The notes under the pieces are model-generated. The model worked only from the letters and a program-made list of their open reading frames with translations, was not told the origin of the DNA and did not search any database. 64,000 bases of DNA from Schumannella luteola (lineage in GTDB: Bacteria; Actinomycetota; Actinomycetes; Actinomycetales; Microbacteriaceae): positions 2,046,001-2,110,000 of the forward strand of contig NZ_JACBZY010000001.1 of assembly GCF_013408685.1 (NCBI RefSeq). The letters run 5' to 3'. The first letter of the stretch is position 1. Each line of letters opens with the position of its first letter. A program made the translations under genes and the position numbers. Shown here piece by piece: positions 1-7,295 of the stretch.

Positions 1-816
1 GACGGCGAGGTGCGCTACCGACGTGGAGGCACCGAGCATGTCGTGGGGGCGGCGCGCATCCTGAGCGGGGTCGCTCCGCACGTGCTCGACCGGCTGCTCG
101 GCGCGGCGGATGCGACGCCGGCGGTCGGCGCCGACCGGCCCGAGGGCGCGCAGGTCAAGGTCAACATGCTGCTGAAGCGGCTGCCGCGCCTGAAGGATGC
201 CAGCGTCGCGCCCGAGGCCGCGTTCGGCGGCACCTTCCACATCAACGAGACCGCCAGCCAGCTCGAGGCGGCGCGCGCGGCGGCAGCCGAGGGGCGCATC
301 CCGAACCCGTTGCCGGCCGAGATCTACTGCCACACGCTGGCGGACCCGTCGATTCTCGGGCGCCCGCTCGCCGAGAGCGGCGCGCACACGCTCACGGTGT
401 TCGGGCTGCACGTGCCGGACCGGATCGTGCGCGACCTCGACGACCCCGCCGCCCATGACGAGGTGCGCACGCAGCTGCAGGATGCGGTGCTCGCGTCCCT
501 GAACTCGGTGCTCGGCGAGCCGATCGAGCCGCTGCTGATGGTGGATGCGCACGGCCGCCCCTGCATCGAGACGAAGACCACCCGCGACATCGAGGATGCG
601 CTCGGCATGCCCGGCGGCAACATCTTCCACGGGCCGCTGTCGTGGCCCTTCGCAGAAGACGACGAGCCGCTCGACACGCCCGCGCGGCGCTGGGGCGTCG
701 CGACGACGCACGAGCGGATCCTGCTCTGCGGATCGGGCGCACGCCGCGGGGGCGCGGTCAGCGGTCTCGGCGGCCACAACGCGGCGATGGCGGTGCTGGA
801 GGAGCTGGGTATTTGA
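1..816 (+). CDS. NAD(P)/FAD-dependent oxidoreductase, phytoene-dehydrogenase-like (C-terminal part)
   Basis: The frame is open from base 1 and the gene is cut by the window edge; a GTG at 10 is probably internal. About 271 residues remain. They carry the C-terminal half of a phytoene-desaturase/PYROXD2-like amine-oxidase-fold flavoprotein. The end contains a GSGARRGGAVSGLGGHNAAM segment, which in this family closes over the FAD. The N-terminal Rossmann GxGxxG is outside the window. No carotenoid genes are nearby, so a carotenoid role is not supported. Family assignment is from sequence style only; the substrate is unknown. Confidence 0.75.
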   Translation, partial: DGEVRYRRGGTEHVVGAARILSGVAPHVLDRLLGAADATPAVGADRPEGAQVKVNMLLKRLPRLKDASVAPEAAFGGTFHINETASQLEAARAAAAEGRIPNPLPAEIYCHTLADPSILGRPLAESGAHTLTVFGLHVPDRIVRDLDDPAAHDEVRTQLQDAVLASLNSVLGEPIEPLLMVDAHGRPCIETKTTRDIEDALGMPGGNIFHGPLSWPFAEDDEPLDTPARRWGVATTHERILLCGSGARRGGAVSGLGGHNAAMAVLEELGI

Positions 817-846
817 ACTGAGCAGAAATTGGCTCCGAGAACGCGA

Positions 847-1314
847 CTAGCGGTATCGCGGTCCGTGATTGGACTTCTGTAAGAACGACTCTCTGAGGTT
901 CGCCACCGCGGTTGCGTTTCCACCGGCTCTGTCGAATTCCGGGAACTCCTCTTCGCGAATCCAACGGTCAAGCGTGGGAGAAGTCACACCCAGAAGTCGG
1001 AGAAGACTCGCGCTGTCGACCTCAGTTCCGAACCCGGTGAGGAAATCCTCATCTCGTTCCGGCGCGACCTCCGGGGTCGCGACGATTCGGGCACGCGGAT
1101 ACTTCTGGCCGCGCGGATCCTGCGCGAGAAATCCGATCAGATCGGCACGGTCGATGTACCAGGTCGTGCCCCATTTGGTTGCTCGAACGAGGCCGTCGTC
1201 GAGCTGCTGGGTGGCCGTTCGGGTGGTGACACCGAGCACCTCGGCATACTGCTTGATCACGAGGAGGCTCGGGAATCGCGACCAGTAGGACACGGCGAGG
1301 GATTGTTGGCTCAC
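847..1314 (-). CDS. Putative excisionase-like DNA-binding protein
   Basis: This is a 155-residue protein of no family I can name with certainty. Residues about 22-63 read like a helix-turn-helix followed by the WGTTWYIDRADLIGFL strand-helix typical of excisionase/HTH_17 winged helices. A second HTH-like stretch (SLLRLLGVTSPTLDRWIREE) sits near residues 102-121, so it may be a tandem DNA-binding protein. The start is GTG with only AGG next to it; leaderless translation is possible. Its codon use is less G/C-biased than its neighbours, hinting at acquisition. Function unknown; a transcription regulator is the best guess. Confidence 0.6.
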   Translation of the reverse strand: MSQQSLAVSYWSRFPSLLVIKQYAEVLGVTTRTATQQLDDGLVRATKWGTTWYIDRADLIGFLAQDPRGQKYPRARIVATPEVAPERDEDFLTGFGTEVDSASLLRLLGVTSPTLDRWIREEEFPEFDRAGGNATAVANLRESFLQKSNHGPRYR

Positions 1315-1347
1315 CCTGCGATTATTCCGGCGGCGGCGTGAGTCAGT

Positions 1348-1665
1348 TCACCACCCCGTCGCGACGAGGATGATCGTCCAGATCGTGCCGAGGGCGAAGG
1401 AGAGGGTCGCGCCGAAGAGGCCGAGCCAGAAGCCCCAGTAGCCGAGTTTCGTGCCCGAGCGGCGTGGGCCGGAGAGCACGCCGAGCACGATCGCGGCGAT
1501 GCCGAGCACGAGGGTGAAGTAGTCGACGATCGGCAGCCAGCAGAGCACGAGCGACACGATGCCGAAGATCAGCGCCAGCACGCCCATGACGGGACTGCGG
1601 CGAGGTGGAGCGACCGGAGCCGTGCCGGTGTGCTGGTCGGGCGGCGGGTAAGGAAGGGAGCTCAT
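1348..1665 (-). CDS. DUF4190 family small membrane protein
   Basis: This protein of about 105 residues has a Pro-rich cytoplasmic N terminus (PYPPPDQHTG) followed by two hydrophobic segments, VMGVLALIFGIVSLVLCW and a YWGFWLGLFGATLSFALG stretch, with a FTLVLGIAAIVLGVLS hairpin between them. This is the layout of DUF4190 membrane proteins of Actinobacteria. I chose the ATG at 1665 because AGGA lies 7 bases before it; an in-frame ATG at 1683 would add six residues. The function of the family is unknown. Confidence 0.7.
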   Translation of the reverse strand: MSSLPYPPPDQHTGTAPVAPPRRSPVMGVLALIFGIVSLVLCWLPIVDYFTLVLGIAAIVLGVLSGPRRSGTKLGYWGFWLGLFGATLSFALGTIWTIILVATGW

Positions 1666-1819
1666 CTGGTCGTCCTGGATCATCGGCGGCGGGTAGCGCT
1701 CGCGCGGTGCAGACGAGCGGTTCTCGTGGACGACGCTAGCGGGCGCAACGGGCGCGACGGGCGCGACGGGCGCCGGGGTCTCCTGCCCGGGGATCGGTGC
1801 CCGACGGCGAGGGCACTGA

Positions 1820-2293
1820 CTAGACGAGATCGCCGCGGGCCGCGCGGTCGTGGTCGTCCGGGTCGTAGAAGATCTCCGCCTGCGCCGCGCGGTTCAGCAG
1901 TGCGGTGCAGTCCGAGCTGCTCATCCGATTGACCACGTCGCGCAGGGTGTGCTGCGTGCCGTCGACCTCGTACGACCAGACGGCCCGGTACCGGCCGCCG
2001 AAGGAGCGGCGACCCGACGAGGCGCGGTCGCAGTCGACGACCGTTCCCGTGGTCGAGGTCTCGAGGGCCTTGATGCGCTCGGCTTCGATGAACGGGCCGA
2101 CGCGGATGGCGATGCCGAGCACGAGACCCACCGCGATCAGGGCCGCGAAGACGATCACGATCGCCGGCGGACGCGACCGCCCGGGCGGAGCGGGTGGCGG
2201 GATGACGGCTCCGGGAGCGGCGGGGCCGGCGACGCGAGCCCCCTGCAGGTGCCCGCCGGCGGTGATCCCCGCCCAGCGAAGTCGAACATCCAT
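1820..2293 (-). CDS. DUF3592-like membrane protein, paralogue A
   Basis: About 157 residues: a Pro-rich N terminus, one transmembrane helix (AIVIVFAALIAVGLVLGIAI) and an extracytoplasmic domain ending AEIFYDPDDHDRAARGDLV. This resembles DUF3592 proteins, a TM anchor plus a small beta domain. The start ATG at 2293 gives an MDVR N terminus matching the MNVR start of the paralogue at 3938-4375, although the ribosome binding site is weak. The two paralogues flank the MFS gene and share the AEIFYDP...DxAARGDL tail. Function unknown. Confidence 0.65.
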   Translation of the reverse strand: MDVRLRWAGITAGGHLQGARVAGPAAPGAVIPPPAPPGRSRPPAIVIVFAALIAVGLVLGIAIRVGPFIEAERIKALETSTTGTVVDCDRASSGRRSFGGRYRAVWSYEVDGTQHTLRDVVNRMSSSDCTALLNRAAQAEIFYDPDDHDRAARGDLV

Positions 2294-2407
2294 CAGGGCT
2301 ATCGTCGAGCATCCCGACTGAGATCGGCGACGGGCAGGCATGCCCATGCGCGCCCGCACCGGCGCCCGCACCCGCACGCCCTGACACGCTGTCGCGAGCA
2401 GCGCCGT

Positions 2408-2461
2408 GGACGCGCGATCACCCCTCCTGGACGCACGATCACCTCCGCGTCGCCGATCACC
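2408..2461 (+). promoter_or_regulatory. Direct repeats upstream of the MFS gene
   Basis: GGACGCGCGATCACC at 2408-2422 is repeated as GGACGCACGATCACC at 2429-2443, a 21-base period (two helical turns). The core CGATCACC recurs at 2454-2461. They end 14 bases before the MFS start codon. Same-face repeats like this suggest a cooperative operator; the regulator is not identified. Confidence 0.45.
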
Positions 2462-2475
2462 GCCAGGATCGAAGC

Positions 2476-3795
2476 ATGTCAACCGACCTCTCTCCCGCCA
2501 CCCGGCCGCACGACCTGACGCGCGCCGAGCCGACGACGGGATCCTGCACCACCCCCGAAGCCGCCGCATCCCCGAACGAAGCCGGCGCCGCGACCGCGCC
2601 CAGCGCCGCGAACGCCGGCACCACCCGCACCCACACCGCCTGGGCGAGCGTGCTCGTCATGATGGCGACGAGCTTCACGCTCGTCGTCGCCGAGTTCCTG
2701 CCGCCGAGTCTGCTGCCGCAGATGGCGGCGTCGCTGAACGTCAGCGAGGGGCAGGCCGGGCAGGCGGTGACGATCACGGCGCTCGCCGGATTCCTCGCCG
2801 GGCCGGGCATGGGCATCCTGTTCCCGCGCCTCGACCGCCGCGCCCTGCTCGCCGGCCTCGCGCTCGCGGCGACCGTGTCGAACATCGTCGTCGCGATCTC
2901 GGGCAACCTCGTGCTGCTGCTCATCGCGCGCCTGCTGCTCGGCGCCGCGCTCGGCGGCTTCTGGGCCATGTCGCTCGCCGTCGCGGCGAAGCTCAGCGCG
3001 CCGCGGCACATGGGCCGCGCGGTCATGCTCATCAACACGGGCACGACCATGGCGACCGTCGCGGGCGTGCCGCTCGGCCTCTTCCTCGGAACCCTCACCA
3101 ACTGGCGCGTCGTCTTCGTCGTGATCGCCGCCATCAGCATCGTCGTCGCAGCCGCGCTGCGCTTCGTGCTGCCGTCGGTCGCCCCGGCGGCGGGCGTCGG
3201 CATCCGCATGCTCGGCCAGACCCTCGCGACCCCCGGCATCGCCTGGGCGCTCGTCGGCCACGTGCTCGTCGTCATGGGCCACTTCGCCGCCTTCACCTAC
3301 GTGCGCGGCGCCTTCGCGCGCACCCCCGAGCTGGATGCGGGCGGCGTCGCCACCCTGCTCGCGTTGTTCGGCGTCGGCGGTCTCGTCGGCAACATCGTGA
3401 TCGGACTCATCGTCGACAAGCACCTGCGCCTCATGCGCTTCCTGGTGCCGTCGCTGACGGTGATCGGCGTCGCCGCGATCGCGCTGTTCCCGAACCAGCT
3501 CCCCGTGATCGGCGTCGCGGTCGTCGTCTGGGGGTTCGGCTTCGGAGCCTGGCTGACGGTCATCACGACCTGGCTCGGCCGTGTCGTCCCCGAGCGCATG
3601 GAGGCCGGCGGCGGGCTGCTCGTCGCCGGATTCCAGCTGGCGATCACCCTCGGCGCAGGCATCGGCGGCATCCTCGTCGACAGCATCGGCGTCACGGCGG
3701 CGTTCATCCTCGGCGCGGTCTCGGCCCTCGTCGGGCTCGTGCTCTTCGGCACGGCCCGCACGAAGATCCACGCGCCGGCGAGCGAGCGCGGCTGA
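2476..3795 (+). CDS. MFS transporter, DHA1 family (NepI/AraJ-like exporter)
   Basis: This 439-residue major facilitator has a long disordered, Ala/Thr-rich cytoplasmic N terminus (about 50 residues) followed by 12 predicted membrane segments. The first starts at about residue 55, in a VLVMMATSFTLVVAEFLPPSL stretch. That AEFLPP beginning of TM1 is typical of the DHA1 sugar/purine-nucleoside efflux group (AraJ, NepI, YdhP). It acts in the inner membrane as a proton-coupled exporter; the substrate cannot be read from sequence. A perfect hairpin terminator follows at 3830. The start follows AGGATCGAAGC, a weak Shine-Dalgarno. Direct repeats lie just upstream. Confidence 0.85.
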   Translation: MSTDLSPATRPHDLTRAEPTTGSCTTPEAAASPNEAGAATAPSAANAGTTRTHTAWASVLVMMATSFTLVVAEFLPPSLLPQMAASLNVSEGQAGQAVTITALAGFLAGPGMGILFPRLDRRALLAGLALAATVSNIVVAISGNLVLLLIARLLLGAALGGFWAMSLAVAAKLSAPRHMGRAVMLINTGTTMATVAGVPLGLFLGTLTNWRVVFVVIAAISIVVAAALRFVLPSVAPAAGVGIRMLGQTLATPGIAWALVGHVLVVMGHFAAFTYVRGAFARTPELDAGGVATLLALFGVGGLVGNIVIGLIVDKHLRLMRFLVPSLTVIGVAAIALFPNQLPVIGVAVVVWGFGFGAWLTVITTWLGRVVPERMEAGGGLLVAGFQLAITLGAGIGGILVDSIGVTAAFILGAVSALVGLVLFGTARTKIHAPASERG

Positions 3796-3829
3796 GGCTC
3801 GGCCCGCGCGACACCGCGGGAGAGCGGAT

Positions 3830-3868
3830 GGATGCGGTGCCCGACCGGCGAGGTCGGGCACCGCATCC
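3830..3868 (+). terminator. Intrinsic hairpin terminator after the MFS gene
   Basis: A perfect 17-bp stem (3830-3846 with 3852-3868) closes on a GGCGA loop, followed by GTCTGTGTT. It separates the MFS gene from the convergent DUF3592-like gene and probably works in both directions. Confidence 0.75.
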
Positions 3869-3937
3869 GTCTGTGTTCGCCGGTGCTCGCTGGTGCCGGT
3901 CGAGTCGAGCACCGGGCGACTGGCGTCGTCGGTCCGG

Positions 3938-4375
3938 TCAGTCGACGATCAGGTCGCCGCGGGCCGCCTGGTCGGGACGCTCGGGGTCGTAGAAGATCTC
4001 TGCGCGCTGGCCCTCGAGCCCGGTCTGCCAGCGGCGATAGGTGTGCTGATTGTCGCGGAAGGTGTAGCGCTGCCCGTCGACGACGTACTCCCAGCGCAGC
4101 TGGCAGGAGCTGCGGTTGCGTCGGCCGCCGGTGCGCTCGCAGCTGAGCGACGTGCCCTCGACGCTGGTGCCCTTGGCGATGATGTCGGCGGCGTGCTGGC
4201 GCTGCCAGACGTTCTGGGTGATCGCGCCGCCGACGACGAGCACGATGATGACGATCGCGATGATGGTCGAGGTCGCCCGCTCGCGGGGGCTGCGCGAGCG
4301 GAAGCGGTGACGCCCGGAGCGCCCGGCGCTCGAGAAGCGCGTGCCCGACACGGGGCCACCGGAGCGAACATTCAT
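3938..4375 (-). CDS. DUF3592-like membrane protein, paralogue B
   Basis: A 145-residue protein built like paralogue A: a basic N terminus, one transmembrane helix (TIIAIVIIVLVVGGAITQNV), then a domain with two cysteines (SLSCERTGG..., SSCQLRWEYVVDG) and the tail AEIFYDPERPDQAARGDL. The cysteines differ from paralogue A in spacing, so a disulfide is possible but unproven. An in-frame ATG at 4384 would add three residues; I prefer 4375 by alignment with the paralogue. The pair probably arose by duplication around the MFS gene. Confidence 0.65.
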   Translation of the reverse strand: MNVRSGGPVSGTRFSSAGRSGRHRFRSRSPRERATSTIIAIVIIVLVVGGAITQNVWQRQHAADIIAKGTSVEGTSLSCERTGGRRNRSSCQLRWEYVVDGQRYTFRDNQHTYRRWQTGLEGQRAEIFYDPERPDQAARGDLIVD

Positions 4376-4453
4376 CAACTCCATCTTGGCGCATCCACCG
4401 CACCCGGACGATGGGGAGAAGGACCCGCCCGGCTGAGCGCCCCCGCTGCCGCG

Positions 4454-5425
4454 TCAGGCGGCGGGACGCTGCCGCGACTCGCGCCACTCCGCGGGCGAGG
4501 CGCCCACGTGACGACGGAACGCGCGGCTGAAGCCCGCTTCCGACTCGTAGCCGAGACGGCGCGCGACCTCGGTCACGGTCAGCTCGCGCCGGGGGAGGAG
4601 GTCGAGCGCCGCATCCATCCGCGCCGAGGCGAGGTACCCCGCCGGCGAGCTGCCGACGACGTCGCGGAAGCGTGCGGCGAAGGCCGAGCGCGACATCGCC
4701 GCGATGCGGGCGAGCTCTTCGACGGTCCAGGCCCGGTCGAGCTGGGTGTGCACGGCGCTGAGCGCACGGCCGATGTGCGCATCCACGCTGCCGGTCAGCC
4801 AGTGCGCGGGTGCGCAGCCCGACTCGGCCCAGCGTCGCACCGCGACTGAGGCGATCGTCGTGACGATGCGTCCGCAGATGATCGCGTCGCCGCCGCGCAG
4901 TGAGCCGATCGGCTTCGAGCGGGTCGCGCACATGCTCTCGATGAGGCCGACGATCGGACGCTCGTGGATGTCGAAGTCGCGCACCAGCAGCAGGTCGGGC
5001 AGGGCGTCGAGTGCGGCCGAGCGGCGGTCGCCCGCCGGTGTCACGCCCACCTCGACGAGCTGCGTCGGGGTGTGGGCGCGCAGGGTGCGCAGCCGGGGGT
5101 GCGCGAAGAACACGATGTCGCCCGCCGTCAGCTCGAGCGGTGTCGCCTCGGCGACCTCGAGCACCGCGCTGCCCTCGCGCAGGTAGATGAAGCCGGCCTC
5201 GCCGCCGGAGAGCACGGATCCGCTCGCGAGCGACTCGTGCGCCGACTCGATGACGTTCCACTCGAGCGAGGCGAGCGCGCGATCCAGGGCCTCGGCGCGC
5301 TGGGCGGCGTCGTCGGCGGATGCCGGGTCGGCCAGGGCGGACGCCCTCGCCGTGGCGACGGGCGTGACGGCCGGGGCGCGCTGCGCCAGGGTCGGGGTGA
5401 CGGGTCCATCCACGGTGATCGTCAT
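4454..5425 (-). CDS. AraC family transcriptional regulator with N-terminal cupin
   Basis: This 323-residue protein has an N-terminal cupin-type sensor domain (about 55-210; LTAGDIVFFAHPRLRTL is a cupin strand pair) and a C-terminal AraC DNA-binding domain (about 215-318). The first HTH is WTVEELARIAAMSRSAFAAR; the second is LTVTEVARRLGYESEAGFSR, followed by the F-RR-VG-SPAEWR signature. This is the cupin_6 AraC layout, often linked to oxidoreductase or efflux genes. No ribosome site precedes the ATG, so it may be leaderless. The direct target is unclear; candidate targets are the neighbouring MFS gene or its own gene. Confidence 0.85.
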   Translation of the reverse strand: MTITVDGPVTPTLAQRAPAVTPVATARASALADPASADDAAQRAEALDRALASLEWNVIESAHESLASGSVLSGGEAGFIYLREGSAVLEVAEATPLELTAGDIVFFAHPRLRTLRAHTPTQLVEVGVTPAGDRRSAALDALPDLLLVRDFDIHERPIVGLIESMCATRSKPIGSLRGGDAIICGRIVTTIASVAVRRWAESGCAPAHWLTGSVDAHIGRALSAVHTQLDRAWTVEELARIAAMSRSAFAARFRDVVGSSPAGYLASARMDAALDLLPRRELTVTEVARRLGYESEAGFSRAFRRHVGASPAEWRESRQRPAA

Positions 5426-5453
5426 AGGGAGGGGAGCGCCCCCGCCGCGGTGA

Positions 5454-5942
5454 TTATTCCGAGAGCGGATCCGCTGAGGGCGTCGCCGGCGCCGTCCCGT
5501 CGTCCTGCGCGGGCGTCGTGAGCGCCGCGCCCGCCGACCTCTCGCGCGGCGGCTCCCATCCCGGGTTCGACCCGATCGCCTCGCTCGTCGGAAGGATGCG
5601 GGCGACGAGATCGCGGCAGCGCGCCTCGGCGGCGGGGTCGTCGCCGGCCCACCAGAGCTGCACGAAGACGGTCCCGTCGGGCGAGAACTCGAGCCGGAAC
5701 CGAGCCGCGCCGTCGCCCGGTTCGGCGTCGGCCGGCGTCGCCGCATCCACCTCGAACTCGAGGCGGATGGCGTCGTTGAAGCGCGCCTCCTCGATGAGCC
5801 GCAGCCCGGCGGCGCGCGCCCGCCGCAGCGCCCGCGGGGCCTCGGCCTCGATCGCGCGCGGCCCCGTCCCCTCGGGCTGCGCTGTCCGCGCCGCCCGCAG
5901 CGACGGGATGCCCGGAGCGAGCAGCAGCATCTCGAAGGCCAT
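5454..5942 (-). CDS. Hypothetical protein
   Basis: This 162-residue protein has no family I recognise. It opens MAFEMLLLAPGIPSLRAA and has an alpha/beta-looking core to about residue 115 (RFRLEFSPDGTVFVQLWWAG is a clear strand pair). A Pro/Ala/Glu-rich, probably disordered tail of about 45 residues follows. No signal peptide or membrane segment is seen. GGAGG lies just ahead of the ATG. It stands back to back with the toroid protein gene at 6050, so the two may share a promoter region. Function unknown. Confidence 0.6.
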   Translation of the reverse strand: MAFEMLLLAPGIPSLRAARTAQPEGTGPRAIEAEAPRALRRARAAGLRLIEEARFNDAIRLEFEVDAATPADAEPGDGAARFRLEFSPDGTVFVQLWWAGDDPAAEARCRDLVARILPTSEAIGSNPGWEPPRERSAGAALTTPAQDDGTAPATPSADPLSE

Positions 5943-6049
5943 GCCTCCATCCTTGACCGCGCCGACCCGGATGCCTAACGTCGGGGGCGTCGCGGTGTCG
6001 CGTCGCGGGTGCTCCCGCACCGGCGTCCGGCCGCGCCGAGGAGGACCGG

Positions 6050-7240
6050 ATGACCGACGCACCTTCCGACGACGTCCGCGCGCGCGCCGACAGCCCCGCG
6101 GCGGAGGACGCTCCGGCAGCGGAGGACGCACCGACGGCGGCACCCGCCACGGGCCCCGACGCGCTCGCCTGGCTCCTCGCCGGCGACGGCCCCGACTCCG
6201 CCGACCCCGCCGTGCGCTGGCAGGCGCTGGCCGACCTGACCGACGCGGACCCGGTCGAGGTCGGCGGAGTGCGTGCGCGGGTGCCGATCGAGGGCTGGGG
6301 CGATGCGCTGCTCGCGCGCCAGGAGGTCTCCGGTGACTTCGGCGGTGTCGGCGACGAGGGCGAGCGGTGGCGCTTCGATCTCTACTCGCTCATCCAGCTG
6401 CGACTGCTGCGGCCCGACCCGGCGGATGCGCGCATCCGCTCGGCGATCGAGCTCGTGCGCGATCGCGTGACCTGGGGCCCGTGGCACGCCGAGAGCCCGT
6501 TCTTCTCGGGCGAGACAGAGCCCTGCATCAACGGCAACGCCCTCGCGATCGGCGCGTACTTCTCGGGCGCCAGCGAGAGCGCTGACGCCCTGCCCATCAT
6601 CGAGGGCACGATGAGCGAGCCCCTCGCCGCGCGGCTGCTCGGCGAGCAGCTGCCCGACGGCGGCTGGAACTGCGAAGCCCCCGACGGCAGCGCGGTCAGC
6701 TCGTTCCACAGCACGATCTGCGTGCTCGACGGCCTGCTCGAATACGAGCGCGCCGGGGGAGTGCAGGCGGCCGACGCGATCGCCGCCCGGCACCGCGCCG
6801 AGGAGTACCTGCTCGAACGTCGGCTGTTCCTCGGGCTCCGCTCGGGCGAGGTCATCGACGCCGCGATGACGCATTTCGAGTTCCCCTACCGCTGGCGCTA
6901 CGACGTGCTGCGCGGCCTCGACCACTTCGCGCAGGCGTACCCGGGCGGGGCGGCGACGGTCGGCGGCCGCGACGACGGCCACGACGCGGGCGGTGGCGAG
7001 GTGGATGCGCGACTCGCGCCGGCACTCGACCTGGTCGAGCGGCGTCGCGGCGTCGACGGGCGCTGGGCCCTCGGAATCGCGCCGGGCGACGGCGGTTCCG
7101 GCAGTGCTGAGGCGGATGCCGTGCGCCATTTCGGCGAAGAAGACGAGTACCAGACGCCGATGGAGGCGGGCGGCGGAGCCCCGAGCCGGTGGAACACGTT
7201 CCGCGCGCTGCGGGCTCTGCGCTGGGCGGGGCGCGCGTGA
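6050..7240 (+). CDS. Squalene-cyclase/prenyltransferase-fold (alpha/alpha toroid) protein
   Basis: This 396-residue protein starts well (GAGGAGG upstream of ATG). After a 35-residue disordered acidic lead it has helical-repeat sequence with toroid-type motifs: GEQLPDGGWNCE (a GGW turn as in squalene-hopene cyclase repeats), SFHSTICVLDGLLEY, and FEFPYRWRYDVLRGLDH. At about 400 residues it is one toroid, shorter than true hopene cyclases (about 630), and no DXDD cyclase acid motif is visible. The likely fold is a terpenoid-cyclase toroid of unknown activity. No isoprenoid genes are nearby, so terpene synthesis is not supported. Confidence 0.7.
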   Translation: MTDAPSDDVRARADSPAAEDAPAAEDAPTAAPATGPDALAWLLAGDGPDSADPAVRWQALADLTDADPVEVGGVRARVPIEGWGDALLARQEVSGDFGGVGDEGERWRFDLYSLIQLRLLRPDPADARIRSAIELVRDRVTWGPWHAESPFFSGETEPCINGNALAIGAYFSGASESADALPIIEGTMSEPLAARLLGEQLPDGGWNCEAPDGSAVSSFHSTICVLDGLLEYERAGGVQAADAIAARHRAEEYLLERRLFLGLRSGEVIDAAMTHFEFPYRWRYDVLRGLDHFAQAYPGGAATVGGRDDGHDAGGGEVDARLAPALDLVERRRGVDGRWALGIAPGDGGSGSAEADAVRHFGEEDEYQTPMEAGGGAPSRWNTFRALRALRWAGRA

Positions 7241-7295
7241 CGCTCGGGCGCTCGGTCGGCTAGCGGCGCGGTGCCGGCCGCCGACGGTGCGAGAG

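Noticed and set aside
6050-7240. Hopanoid or terpene biosynthesis cluster
   Set aside because: Only one toroid-fold protein, no DXDD motif and no prenyl synthase or squalene synthase gene in the window.
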